A stretch of 64,000 nucleotides of DNA from Dastarcus helophoroides (taxonomy: Eukaryota > Arthropoda > Insecta > Coleoptera > Bothrideridae): positions 41,467,435 to 41,531,434 of the forward strand of contig CM053325.1 of the NCBI GenBank assembly GCA_028583605.1, read 5' to 3'. The notes beneath the pieces were generated by a model that searched no databases, was not told where the DNA came from, and worked only from the letters and a program-made list of their open reading frames with translations. Shown here piece after piece: positions 33,185 through 45,403 of the stretch (positions are counted from its first letter, which is position 1; every line of letters begins with the position of its first letter). A program made the position numbers and the translations under genes.

Positions 33185-33610
33185 TAGAGACCTTGTCCCC
33201 TATAACCAAGAAAGATTAAAAAACACAACAAACGTTGCTTTAACGCGTTTCGACAGCCAAGCTGTCATCTTCAGAGAAATACTAACACCTAATCTTAAAA
33301 TTTACCCTTAACTAATAAGAATATTCACTTCGTGCATGATTGACCGCATCCGAACGCGCATCGAATCGTACACGTCGCAGTGTCACAATTTCTTATCTAT
33401 CAACCTTAACTATTTTTAACAGAGATGAGTTGCCTAAAGGCCCAGCGCAACTATTTTTAAGGTTTTTTCCAACCTTATGGATGGCTAAGCTTTCACATGC
33501 TTTAAACATATTATTCTTATTTACTACTCTTAACAATTTAATATTATTATCTATCCTATGATCTAATTCAAAAGCTTCTCTTTTTTCTTACACATATCCA
33601 ATCCAGATCT
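33185..33610 (-). mobile_element. PLE-3 3' end fragment
   Basis: On the minus strand it encodes the C-terminal end of a PLE protein (NACESLAIHK-like segment, here mutated, and SSLLKIVKVDR) to a stop near 33405. The terminal region follows with a family A hammerhead-like core: CTGAAGA (complement of 33268-33274), stem GACAGC/GCTGTC, and GAAAC (complement of 33247-33251). It matches 55080-55470 in the opposite orientation. The RT is absent. Confidence 0.75.
33242..33274 (-). ncRNA. Hammerhead-like motif (family A) in PLE-3 tail
   Basis: CTGAAGA, a strong 6-bp stem II (GACAGC with GCTGTC), GAAAC, a 2-nt loop and GTT, read on the minus strand. Flanking stem I pairing is weak, so I regard it as a core-only or decayed ribozyme. 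Confidence 0.45.
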
Positions 33611-34650
33611 CTTCCAGGTCTGCCACAAAAATATCTATTGTTATAAAGAAATAACACTTTTACCACCATTAAATATAAATAACGTTTTTGTTAATAAGTC
33701 GTTCTTATACAAAAAAAAAAACTCAAACCAAATATTGATATCGACATACTGCATAACAATGACATCACTAGATCTCTCACTAAATATTTACTAATTTCTT
33801 AAATAACAATTACTATACACTAGTCAATACTAATTATTTATGTAAGGATAAGCACTTCAAAAGTTCTTAAGGAAGTACTGGAATAGTCTACTTTGCACCT
33901 CGAATTTCTGCACTGGCATACCTAGAGGATTATTCAAAAAAAAAACTATAATCATTGCTACATCCACTTTCGGTAAATTTTTGGAATCACCACGAACAAA
34001 ACCTTTTTCCATTGTTGATTATTTCCCGAGAACAACAAAATAAAACAATTCATTGAATTCACACTGTCCCTATGGTTTATTAATTTATAGCACATACTTA
34101 GTTTATAGGTAGCAACAGCCGGCATATTAGCCGGGTCGTGGCTAGTGACGTCACACAACATTTACGGAGTCGCCTGTACCATAAATACTTTAAAGTGCAA
34201 TAACTTATTCAAATTTAAAGATATTGACATAATTCTTTCGGCAATTTTTTAAGTTTACTTTATACTACCACGTAACGTTAAAATTAGTAGTACTTTTAAC
34301 AAGTGGAAACTTTCTAATTATGAATTTGACTTATATTATGTAGAAAAGATTGACCCAAAAAAAAAGAAAAAAATTCTTTAAAATAAACTTCGGCAAATAT
34401 TAATTAAGAATTCAAAGCCAAATATTTAAAAAAAATGTGGCAAATAAAAAAATGTACTATTGTTAAAATCATCGAAAATGGCGAAAAGCTATATATTTAA
34501 AAAAAGCCAAAATAGTTGGAAAACCAACAGTGCGCACTACGAAAATCGGTTTTATAGTTTACATTTAAATTTTCGTATAAAAGCAGAAAGTTTGACTTTA
34601 ATTTCCACACATAAAAATCTACTTTTGTCTCCAAAACTATTCTTAACTTA
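33610..34650. other. No recognisable gene
   Basis: AT-rich sequence; nothing named. Confidence 0.4.
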
Positions 34651-35450
34651 AACATACCCTATACCTCATACGTTTCACAAAAAGCATTCCTCAACTTATT
34701 GCTGTTCTCATTACCAATCACAGTGGTTACAAATAAAAGTAAGTTCTTTGGTAATAAGTATCGTGTTAGTGAACGTACTAAAAGAATTTAAGGAAAAATA
34801 AATTGTCAGTCAAGTCAGTGCGTAATTTGTGAAGCTTCCACTTCCATGACAATTATTACACAGTACTACAGTATATTTTATATCGGTATCTTATATTCAT
34901 GGTTGTATATTTCCTACCCAGGTTTTAGGTGTATAACATTAAATAGGAGCAGTGAATATTATCATTTTTGGGCAACAACATTTTGGAAATAAATAGGTTG
35001 GATGTGTCAGCTTTGACACGCTTGTCATAATTTCGCCATTATTGATATGTACAGATTACCTAAACAAAGAGCAGAAAACAATTTTTATGAAATGAAAAAA
35101 TTAACTTTTTTTTTAAATTAATTTTTCTTGAAAATGATAGCAAATTACGTCTTACCGTTTCTCACTGCACCTAACAAGAACTTAATCTGCATCATTATAA
35201 AAGGTATAAAAATCTGAATGTTTTCTTTTCTCTTTTCAATAAAGCTTAAACTATTTAGCCAATCGTTTCCAAAATCAATAGGGTTCATTTCTGAGAAATT
35301 TCAAATCGACACAAAGAATAATGGCAAAAATCGCTTAAGAATTGCGACCTGTAGCGTGATACTAGACATTCACAGAGACTGACACTCGTTTTTCAATAAC
35401 AAATTTTAGAGTTAATAGAAATTTTAAAATGTTGCAAAGAGTATTGAAGA
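34650..35450 (+). repeat. Interspersed repeat family R, copy 3
   Basis: Longest copy, matching both 31860-32420 (left part) and 4835-5470 (whole). Landmarks include CACAGTGGTTACAAATAAAAG, GGTATCTTATATTCATGG, GACACGCTTGTCAT and GATATGTACAGATTACC. No ORF or terminal repeat recognised. Confidence 0.6.
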
Positions 35451-38400
35451 AGCTCTTCTCTTATTATTATGATTATATTAATAAAAATAATTTGCAGAAA
35501 TTCTTCTTTTTTTGCTGCTATTACACATTTTTAAGAGAAAAGATGTGTTCCACATAAAAATAAGCAAGAAGGAACAAACATATTTTCTCTAAAAGAACTT
35601 CTCTATCTCTATTGAAAAACGTTAATTTAAAATGTTTCGATCGTCTTTCAGACGATAATGCAGAAGTAGAAATACATCGTAAATAAAGAGTGTTATTTCA
35701 ATGGAAAAATAAGGAAATTCTTAAATAAAAAAGCCCATTGACCTTAAAAAGCCTACTATTTAAATCATAATAAGTAAGAAAAGACTATCTAAACAAGTTG
35801 TCGTTTTGTACCATGTACTTTTACAGAAGCTTAAATTACATAAAAATAAGAGCCTTTAAATATAATTTATATTGTCCTAAGGGCAGCTTTTTCAAATGGG
35901 AAGCTGTTTGGGAAAGAAAGAGCAAATTTAACTTTCCTAGATTAACAGAGGGCAAATTGCTTTCTATGTATAACTAAAATTCTACTTTTGATTGAAATGA
36001 GTCCCAAAATTATTATTATTTTTTTTTTTTCATTTTTAAGCTTATAAAATAAAAACGATCTTGCTTTAGGCAATTAAAAATGGGACCCATGCTGTTTCAG
36101 TCTGTAAATTTATGGGAAATTTCGGTGTAAATTTCGAAAATTTTGGAAGAAGTCCAAATGTGGATTTTGAAGTTATAATGTTTTTTTTTTTAATTATTAT
36201 TCATTATTAAAAATAAAAATTTCGTATTTAATAAATTAAAATTATTATTTCTAGTTTTTATATCTTTTATATTTGTATACGAAATAGTCTTTCTTCTTTA
36301 TGATTGTCACCTGTACGAGATTCCAATCTCAAAAATAAAGCAATTTTACAAGATAATTAACCTCCTAAATTAACAAATTAAAAATGTAAATGAAAACATT
36401 AATAAGCTGTTAGTATGTAAAAAGTAATAAGTCATTAGCAAGAAAATGAGTAGAGATATAATATTGTAGATCGCCTTTTCTCTTTTCTAATGGAAGCAAT
36501 TTTTGCTAACAGGGAGAATAGGAATAATAATAATTAAATTAAAGCACAATTTTAACAATTACAGTATAGGTACACATTTTCGCACATTCAATTTAAATTC
36601 AGTGGCACAGTGGTAGAGCAGTGGACTAGTAGTTTATAGTAGCGGTTGTTGGTGACGTAACACCGATATATGTGATTACATATATGACAACACCATTCAT
36701 TTGTCCCCTATCCTTAGTCGCTTGAAAAAGTTTTCACTTCAATAAAAAAAAGTTGAAACCTAAAAAGTTTGGGGTAAAGTTGCAAAGTCAATCAATTTCG
36801 TAGAAATTTATTGAAATTAATAAAAAATTTCAAAAAAATGTTGTCAAAAAATTGGAATTTATAAAATCAATTGCAGATTAACTCCAAACATCGGTCTTAA
36901 AGTCGAACTTTTAAAAATTAGTACTACTATTATCTTAAAATTTGCTAAAGAGCTTCAGAAAAGAATGCAAATTTATAACAGAAAATGTTTCTACTTTAAG
37001 TGCTTAAAATTCTAATAGTCTTAGTTATTTATTTTAACCCGTATTCGGAAGCTTTAACAAAGACATGAAAATTGAGGAAGAAAATATCATGCTTAAAAGA
37101 AGAATAAATAAGCACGCTTTTGGCTTGAAAAAAACTCCCTTAATAGTATCTTTCTCACGGCAGAGATGCTTATCATGTTATAACCACACCTACCCACAAA
37201 GTGGAGGTAGTAAGACAGACTGGCAAGAGAGAAAACAATGTCAATTTATAAGCAACAAGTTTGTAGGTATTATTTGGTACTTTAATTATGTGCATTTCCA
37301 AACACATGAAACTAATAAAAAAATAACTGTACCTAATCAACATTTTAACTCAAAGTTCTGGCAAAAAATAAAATAGAAATTTTAATAAATAAATCCGCAA
37401 CATTAAAGATCGCTCAAATGGATGTTGGCAAGTATTGGAAATGGGGTGTGTATGAACGATTTAATTCAATGAAACACTACACTTTAAATATCGAGACTTT
37501 ATTTATACAAGCGGTCTCGGAAGGTGTGTGTTGTCGCGACGAAATTATCTTAACTTCACAGTCAAAACGAAATCTTTTCATAATATTTCCAAATACATCT
37601 GGTCTATTTGATGATACACTGCTAATATACATGTTAACATTAATCCCTTAAAACCTACTTTCAGAAAAGAGATTGACCAGCATTCTTAGATTTAATCATC
37701 CACCTAAGAGTGTTCCAAATAAATTGAAGTACCCGTATCAGATTTCATTTCGTAAAAGATACAGCGAAACCCATAAAGCATTCGACTGTGTCAAATATTT
37801 TACTTTAAAATAAGCACAGATAGATTTTTGCTCTTACACTTTGAACGTGACCTCCAGTAGTAAGTATTCCAATCGTTTAATACGTTGTCAAATTTGGTAA
37901 CAATGACATAATTTTGCAAGAACATTCTATTTATGCAAATTCTGTGCTAGGCTTGACTTGCAAATGGAAAGACGTTTTGTGGGAAAGATGAAACACAAAT
38001 AATTAGCAGTTGTCTTGTCTTTGATAATAATTAAATACCCACTTATTTTAGTGCGGCCGAGTTTTATTGCATCTTACTATCTTTACAACTTGCTGCAGGC
38101 TTATTCGTGAAACAAATTAGACTTTTTAGTAACAATGTGACATCTTTACTGTAATTTAAATAAGCGTTTGCACTAAAGTTTTGTTAACTATTTAGGTTAG
38201 TAAAAAAATGAATGCCCCCGCTGAAATAAGTTCAAGTATCTGCCCCCATTGTAAGGAAGAACTACACAGCGCGCCTAATCATTTCTATCAAAGAAAAAAC
38301 TTGCTTCGAATATATTTCACAACAACTATTAAATAATTTTTGTCTCCTAAGGTCTAAGATTATTTAAGTCAAAAAATTGGATTCATGATTTTTTCATTTG

Positions 38401-38876
38401 AGTTTTTTAAAAATTATTTGACATCAGTTTTTCAGAAAAAAAATTCATTTCAATAAAAAGTATTGATAAATTTTGAAAACAATTTTCTACATTTCTTGTA
38501 ATCCCATGCTCCTTTTTATTTCTTCTACCTTCCTACGCTTCTAAACCTTCCTAATTATCTTGTCTTGATAACTGTTCGGATCGATTCAGTTAATGTTTAA
38601 AATTCGCTGTCATATTTTATTTCCACAAACACTTTTCTATCAGTATAGTGTAAAAGTAACTTTTCTATTTTTTATATTTACCTTTATCTTTATTACTTCA
38701 ATGGACCTGTGTTAAGTGTTAGTTTAATAAGTTATTATTATTACAATTATGACAGTGCAGTGCGCGGTAAAAACTTAAACGGGTTACATGCATGCTAATG
38801 TCTAATTACGCATCGAATTTGGCAAGAAACCAAATAAATTAGGGTGACAGTTGTACGATCACAAGTAGCTTATAAT
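35450..38876. other. Long AT-rich stretch without recognisable gene
   Basis: Open frames of 103 codons (37065-37376) and 77 codons (37418-37651) exist on the plus strand but show no family resemblance. I treat them as chance. Confidence 0.4.
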
Positions 38877-38880
38877 GTAT

Positions 38881-39169
38881 TGTAACAAAATGTAGTTATA
38901 AAATTGGTATTAGTAAGGAATTTTCTAGAAAACTTTGATAATAGGAAGCAGCCGCGATAATGAAATATACGTCGGTTCTAGAAACCGGAACGGTACCTAT
39001 AAATACGCGGTCATCTTTCCCTCAGTCAGTTAATAAAACAGTAAGTTGGTTAATTGGTTAGACAGTTGATCAGTTAAGTGAATTATAATTGTAGTGTTCC
39101 AAAATCAATTTGGAAATAAAGTGGTTACAATTCACGAAGAATTAATTTTCGAACCGATAACGCGCAACA
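38881..39169 (+). mobile_element. Solo LTR, family L, copy C (289 bp)
   Basis: Starts TGTAACAAAATG and ends CGATAACGCGCAACA. It has a TATAAAT box near 38999 followed by GCGGTCATCTTTCCCTCAGTC, then AATAAAGTGG. Flanking 4-mers GTAT and GTAG nearly match. The right end abuts a TAGAGACCTGCACGAGT terminus. Confidence 0.85.
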
Positions 39170-39170
39170 G

Positions 39171-39320
39171 TAGAGACCTGCACGAGTGAGTACGGCATCG
39201 TCAGATTACAAGTACAAATACTCGGTTAGAGGAGTACAACGAGGCCGATTATGATAATCGTGACGTCACGAGACGAGTATGAGCAATAATCAGCATCGCG
39301 TCTGATTATATTATCGGCAT
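39171..39320. repeat. hAT-like terminus, left
   Basis: TAGAGACCTGCACGAGT begins right after the solo LTR. It fits the short hAT-type terminal consensus and is followed by CG-rich subterminal words. A perfect inverted 17-mer lies at 45387-45403. Flanking 8-mers do not match, so the two may be ends of different copies. Confidence 0.35.
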
Positions 39321-39399
39321 CGTTTGGAGAAATAGAGAGCGAATAATTTTGAATTATATTTTTTATGTTACATTTTCCTTGAAGTAGCTCTAGCGATTT

Positions 39400-41620
39400 C
39401 GATTAAACTTTCTAACTTGACAGTTTTGATTCCAATTCTAGAACATCATTTCTTTTTACATTTCATAGTTTTACTAGAAAATAATATCGAATTTTTCAAA
39501 TGGTTGAATTTTCTCAAATATTGTTATTTCAAACTTAAAATTTCTTTTTCATTAAAATTTCGACTTTTTTAAAAATCTTGGGTTTTGTTAAAAACGTTTG
39601 ACTTTTCAAAATTTCAATTTCATCAAAAATGTCAGTATTTTTCCATATTTTAATCTAAAATTTTCAAAAAGTAAATATTTAGAAAAATGGAAATTACCAA
39701 ACAAGTAAAAATTTTCAAAAAAAAGTTTGAATGTTTAGATATCTCGGGCAATTTTATTTTTTTAAATATGGATGTTATATCAAAATTTCTAATTTTTTTC
39801 ACAAAATTCGACTTTTTGTTATATTTTCGGCTCTTTTCAAATTTTTTATTTTTTTCCAAAATTTATACATTTTTGAGCTTTAATGTTTTCAAAAATTGGT
39901 ACTTTTTTGAAAATATTGATTTTTTCTGAATATTTTGACTTTTCAAGGTTAAGATTTTTTTAAAAAACATTATTGCATCTCTTAAATAATTTTCCTTTTT
40001 TTTTCGACTTTTGTTTACGTTTTAACCAACCTTTCCAAAAATTTCTAGTGTTTTGAAAATTTCGATTTTTCAAGGTTTCAGTTTTTTTCTAAAATTTAGC
40101 CTTTAATCTTGGCTTTTTTTTGGAAATTTTGACATTTTTTAAAATATATTTTCACTCGTTGAAATTTCGTAATTTTTTAAAAATGTAGAATTTTTGAAAG
40201 CTAAACTGTTTTCAAAATGTTAGTTTTTTATATTTTCGAAATTTTTTTAAAAATTGTTACTTTTTGAAAATGTCAACTACTTTTAAAATTTAAATTATTC
40301 CTCAGAATGTCGACCTTTTGTAAACTTTCGATTTTTCAAATTTTGTTTTTTTTTAAAGTAGAACTTTTATTTCAGAATTTCGATTGTTTAAAGGGTCACT
40401 TTTTAAATGGTAAATTTTTTTGCGATTATTGTGTACAATTTTGAATTTTTCTATTTTTTTCTATGAAAACGTCGACTTTTTTCCAAAATTGTGACTTTTC
40501 TGAAAGTTTAAACTTTTTAAAATATTTCGATCATTTTTCAAGATTTTAATTTTTTGAAAATTTTTTGTTTTTTAAAAAATATTTAACTGTTATCTGAAAC
40601 TTTTAACATTCAAAACTTCGCCTTATTTCAAATATTAATTCCTTAAAATTTGGTATTTTTTTCAAAATTTTGACTTTCCTAGTAAATTTGGTTTTTCTTC
40701 AATATTCAGACTTCGACAATTCTGACTTTATTTATAGTTCAATTAAATGGAAATTAATAAATTTTTTTAACTTCGACTTTCTTTTAAATTCCGACATTTT
40801 TATTTTCAAATTGCAATTTTTAAAACATTTTGACTTTTCTGATAATTTTGTGTTTTCTTAAGTAAAGTTGCCTTTTTTTTGAAAATTTAGGTTTTTCGAA
40901 AAGTTGATCGAAAATTAATCAATTTTTTTAAATCTCGACACTTTCTTAAAACTTTCACTCTTTCTGAAATTTTAGATTATTTCCCAAAATATTAACTTTT
41001 TGAAAAATTTAGAATTTTGTTGAAAATTTCCTCATTTTCTTAAATGCTCGAATTTTTTTAAAGAGTTTTAAAAATTTTACATTTTTTAACTTTTTAGAAA
41101 ATCTCAACTTTTTATGACCATTTTAGCTTTCTATGAAAATCTTAACATTTTTCAAAACTTCAATTGTTTAAAAAGTTTTAATTTCACAATTTTCGAATTT
41201 TTTAAAATTTGACTTCTTAAAAATTTCGACTTTTTTCACACTTCTCAATTTTTTCAAAATCTTAACTTTTAATAAAAATTTGAACTAAATTTTTTTTCGA
41301 CGTCTTATTTTCAAATATTCAATTTTATCAAAAATTTTATTCATTCTAAATTTTGGCATTTTTTAAAATGTAGGCTGATTTTTAAAATCTCTTATCTTTT
41401 GAAGATTTCGACTTTATTTAGATTCCCGCTTGTGACTATTTTTTTTAATTTTACGTGTACTTAGAACATATTCATGTGTCTTTTTCCTAAACAAATATCG
41501 AAGTAGTTAAGGGGTTCAAATATTTGACTATTTCTCGAAGTTTTAATTTTTCTTAATACGATTTTTTCCTAAATTTCGACTTTTTCTCGAAGTTATGGAG
41601 TTAGTAAATATGTAATAGGT
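39400..41620. repeat. Degenerate AT-rich array, array 2 (about 2.2 kb)
   Basis: The plus strand is strongly T-rich and made of irregular variants of TTTTTGAAAATTTCGACTTTTT over more than 2 kb. Units are too diverged for a fixed period by eye. Open frames in it are by-products. Confidence 0.7.
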
Positions 41621-41699
41621 AAATTTTACAAATACTTGCTAATAACACATAAAATACTTTAAACTACGTTTCTGAACTAAAAAAAATATACCTAACATT

Positions 41700-41955
41700 T
41701 CATGTGAAGATATGGACATTTTGTTAAAATCAGCAAAAAAGTTTACAAACAAGAGTTGTTTTCTTTATTCTTAACTAAAACAAATGATTCTAAAACTTTA
41801 TTAGAACAAATTTATGCAAAAAACGTTGCTCAAAGCAAATTGAAAGTAAAAAAAGGAAAGGTAAAATAATAAAACAATGAAGTTCGGTTGGTTTTCCAGG
41901 AAAATGTAAAATTGGTCATAAAAAGCGAACGTTATAAAAACCAAATATATTTTTT
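41700..41955 (+). repeat. Dispersed repeat shared with 12718-12950
   Basis: Same orientation and block order as the copy near 12.8 kb. Confidence 0.65.
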
Positions 41956-42039
41956 GTAAAACTGTTATTAAAAGTGACATTTTTAGTTCATTGATAAGTG
42001 AACTAAAAATTGACTTTTATAATGACACGTGACAAAAAC

Positions 42040-42087
42040 ACTTTTAACACTAGTGCGAAAAAGTTTTTTCGCACTAGTGTTAAAAGT
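42040..42087. repeat. Near-perfect 48-bp palindrome
   Basis: ACTTTTAACACTAGTGCG and its inverse meet around an A5/T6 centre. The arm shares ACTTTTAACAC with the fold-back at 43201-43315. Confidence 0.9.
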
Positions 42088-42479
42088 AAATATAGCAGTG
42101 TTTCCAATACTTTTTTTGCCCTAACCCGGTTGTTTTTAATATTTTCCCTTCGCCACCCACTAAAAGATGTTTTAATTATATCTTAATGCTGGAAAGAACT
42201 AATCATTTGTGAGTATGAAGACAATTCTGCAGCCTGGTATTTTATTTTTGTGGTCCGCTGCCGGGTTGTGACCCACTGTTTAGGAAACACTGATATATAG
42301 CAATATGCAATATAAAAGAGAAAGCTGTACTGGTAAAATTAGAAACATATTTTTTTTTTGGTTGAACGGACTGGTCCAACAATATTGTGTTTCCGAACAT
42401 TAAAACATTCAAAATAGTTATAAATTATTTATTTATAATATTAATATTACTATTACAATCTGAACGGTTACTTATTTTA

Positions 42480-42960
42480 GTTTTCCTGAGAAGTAATTGC
42501 AGAGGTATTTATGCAAAGTAATCCGTGCAAAAACCAGGACGGATGTTGCTTTTAGTCTTCATAATATAAAACAAAGATTTTTCAATATCATCCAGTGTTA
42601 ATTTACAAAATTCTTGAGAGCGACAGACTCCAAATAATCCAAAAACTGACGCAACTTTTTACTGCATATTTGGTGTCTGGAGCTTCATTCAAAAAAATCT
42701 TGTACGCTGGTTTTAATACTTGCTTATATCCTAGTTTGATTTAAAAACTAGCTTTCATCATAGAGAGATTCCATAACTTAGAATTTCCTTCGGCGTAAAC
42801 CAAAAATATATTTTTAGTGAAGTTATCCGCTAGATTCTTTATTTCATACCATCATATTTTTGTCCCGATTTCTGGAGCAATAAATCTCAGTTGATGTATT
42901 TGCTGTTTCTTCAACATCAGATGGAATAATAAAATTGCTTTAATTTCCAATCTTTTCTTC
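42480..42960 (-). pseudogene. Tyrosine-recombinase-like (Crypton-type) fragment
   Basis: Minus-strand translation, in two frames, gives SKLWNLSMMKASF, YKIFLNEAPDTKYA, then VFGLFGVCRSQEFCKLTLDDIEK and MKTKSNIRPGF. These match in order the region before and around the first catalytic Arg block of eukaryotic tyrosine-recombinase-like proteins found in many copies in insects (typical motif GACRxEL..L..DDI). The conserved Arg in the GVCR motif is present. The remaining C-terminal catalytic His-x-x-Arg and Tyr are absent, and several stops occur. It is a dead fragment. Confidence 0.6.
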
Positions 42961-43200
42961 AAAATTCATGTTTATTAGCCATAAAATCTACAATATTTTA
43001 GGACAGGTTCAATTGTGGTTACTAATTAACATTAACCAACTTACAATTGTTTTACTTAGTTACACTCTATCCAATACCTGACTTGATTGTCAGATGTAAA
43101 TGTCAAATATGTAATTCAACACGCAAACAATAAATCTAAAATTCAACCCTAGGGACAGCATTTTCTCTTTTAATTTAACAGTTTTACAAAAAATATTGTA

Positions 43201-43315
43201 TGATACACTTGTTAAAAGTGATTTTATTTTGTTCGTGGGGTTGCTCCACTCGCTACGCTCGTTCCGCAATACTCCCCACTCACAAAATAAAATGTCACTT
43301 TTAACACTTGTATCA
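43201..43315. repeat. Fold-back repeat, 115 bp, with CG-rich loop
   Basis: Arms TGATACACTTGTTAAAAGTG... and the inverse ...CACTTTTAACACTTGTATCA enclose CCACTCGCTACGCTCG, itself partly symmetric. The loop is conspicuously CG-rich against an AT-rich background. Confidence 0.85.
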
Positions 43316-43334
43316 TAAATAACTATTAAATATA

Positions 43335-45215
43335 CAGCTTCCGCCATTAGTGCGTAAACGGAAGATAGCTCCTAAGCCTAAAAATATATCAAGATGAAAT
43401 TTTTTCCAGTGGTGTACATCTATAGGGAGGACATTTTAAAATTATTTTTATTTTATTGTACCAATCATATACACAATATAAACTTACTTTTTTTAAATAG
43501 AACACTTTGTATATTTTTATATATTTGGGTAGCCCTATAAAAATGCGGCAATTTTTTAATAGAGGATCATAAATCCGTAGACAGAACTCCGATGAAAAGA
43601 AGATAAAATTACCTTTTCAATAATACCAATTACGTGGAGTTTCTTTTGACAGGTTTTATGCAAATTAGCATTTAAATTAATTTTTTTTAATTTTTAAGTT
43701 TTTGATGAACACTGCTATGATTATTTGTAATTATTACTAATTAAATAAATAGTTGGTATTATATTCATTTAAACAAATTGTTAACATTCGTAAATAATAA
43801 TCGAAACAGCAGATATTTAATTGGGTGCCCGAAAAATTGACAATTAAAAATATGTATTTTATAGGATGGTTTACATGAAAACTTTCGGAACGAGAAAGAG
43901 ATATTAAAACTTTGTCCAATAACGCACATCTTAGGGGGTCCATTTTAAAATAATTTTCATTTCATTACACTGATTATATACAGAGTGTTGACATAAACTT
44001 GGCTTGTTTTAAACAGAACACCCTCTATATTTGTGCATATTTAAATAGCCTCATAAAAATTCAAGAAAATAATATAGACTTTATGGGGGTTTCGATGGGT
44101 TATCTTCCTAGTAGAGGTTTCTAAATCCAAAAACAGGACTCGGACGCAGCCATTTATAAACAGTTTGTATGGTGTACTATTAACCAATTTGCAACATAAG
44201 CAATCACTGACAGTCTTAAGTTTTCATAAACCATAAGAATGTTGAATATTTAGTTATACAGAGTAATCCAGGTTTACAAATCTAATAATTAATAAAAAAT
44301 TTTAGATGAAAAAGTTTATTTGCATGAAAACTATCAAATGTAACCTCACATAATGTAGTATTGTAACCAAATGTAAATGTAAAATTTAGTTGGGGAATTT
44401 TCTAGAAAATTTGATAAGAGGAAGCGGCCACAATAATAAATCAAACGGCAGATAAGCGCTGCAGAAATTTCGGCAAACTAGAAGCCTTATCTGCCGAATT
44501 CTTCTAGAACCCGGACTGGTACCTATATAAGGCGGCCACTTTTCCCTAAGTCATTTAATTAGAAGACAATGAATAAGTTGGTTAATTAAACAGTGTTAGT
44601 GAATTGCAATTGTAGTGTTCCGAGTCTTGTTTAGAAATAAAGTGTTTTGCAATTCACGTGTTAATCATTCGAACCGATAACGCGCAACAGTATTATTGGG
44701 AAGCCAATTTTATCTTCTTTCCATATTAGGTAATAAAAATAGGTCATTTTCTTTAAAATTTTTTAGTAATTTTTCCATTTGCAAACCTCGATCACTCTGT
44801 ATAAGTAAAAAGCATAAGACAACATGTTTATGGTTTATGGAAACTAAAATATTATCAATGATTGTTTTTGTTGCAAATTGGCCAATACTACATCATACTG
44901 AGCGTACACTAATGAGTGCATCAGAGTCCTGTCTTCGGATTTATGATCCTCTATTAGGAAAACGACCCATCAAATCTCCCATAAACCCTACTTTATTTTG
45001 CTGCACTTTTAAAGAGCTATCCCAATTTGTAAAAATATACAGAGTGTTCTATTTAAAAAGAAGTATGTCAACACCCTGTGTATGATTGGTACAATAAAAT
45101 GAAAATAATTTTAAAATGTGTTCCCTATATATGAACACCACTGGGCAAAATTTCATTTTGATGTCTTCTCAGGCTTAGGAGCTTTTCTCTGTCCAGGCAC
45201 TAATGGCAGACCCTG
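43335..45215. mobile_element. Palindromic MITE family M, copy A, split by solo LTR
   Basis: The left end (CCGCCATTAGTGCG...) and the right end (...GGCACTAATGGCAGACCCTG) are inverted. Inverted similarity continues for over 200 bp through CTAAGCCT, GATGAAATTTT and TTGTACCAATCATA to GGATCATAAATCCG. A second left-end unit lies in tandem at about 43920-44160. Copy B is at 58150-59730. No ORF is coding; the longest, 44696-45085, runs through the repeat arm. Confidence 0.7.
44362..44689 (+). mobile_element. Solo LTR, family L, copy A (328 bp)
   Basis: Starts TGTAACCAAATG and ends CGATAACGCGCAACA. Perfect 4-bp duplication GTAT on both sides (44358-44361, 44690-44693). TATA box in CTATATAAGGCGGCC near 44523, and AATAAAGTG near 44635. 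It lies inside MITE copy A. Confidence 0.9.
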
Positions 45216-45386
45216 CATAGAAAGTATGAATTTTCAACAAGTGTCAATTTGTAACATATAACACGAAACCGATAAAATAAACTTCACAATTAAAAATGAA
45301 TTTGGATACGATCCAACGATGCCAATTCCCCAATTACATATTTCGGAAAAATAATCGGCGATTAAAAACCGATTACATTTTTACTT

Positions 45387-45403
45387 ACTCGTGCAGGTCT
45401 CTA
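45387..45403. repeat. hAT-like terminus, right
   Basis: ACTCGTGCAGGTCTCTA, the exact inverse of 39171-39187, preceded by subterminal words rich in AATCGGC. Confidence 0.35.

Noticed and set aside
36600..36665. tRNA-like words (GGCACAGTGGTAGAGCA) suggesting a tRNA gene or tRNA-derived SINE
   Set aside because: The A-box-like part is fair, but I find no B box at the right distance and no cloverleaf pairing.
37065..37651. Two open frames of 103 and 77 codons on the plus strand
   Set aside because: No family resemblance, AT-driven composition, and no promoter or splice context; probably chance.
43235..43270. CG-rich patch that looks bacterial
   Set aside because: It is the loop of a fold-back repeat embedded in eukaryotic transposon DNA, so contamination is not needed.
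44696..45085. Open frame of 129 codons
   Set aside because: It runs through the arm of palindromic MITE copy A and reflects repeat sequence, not a gene.
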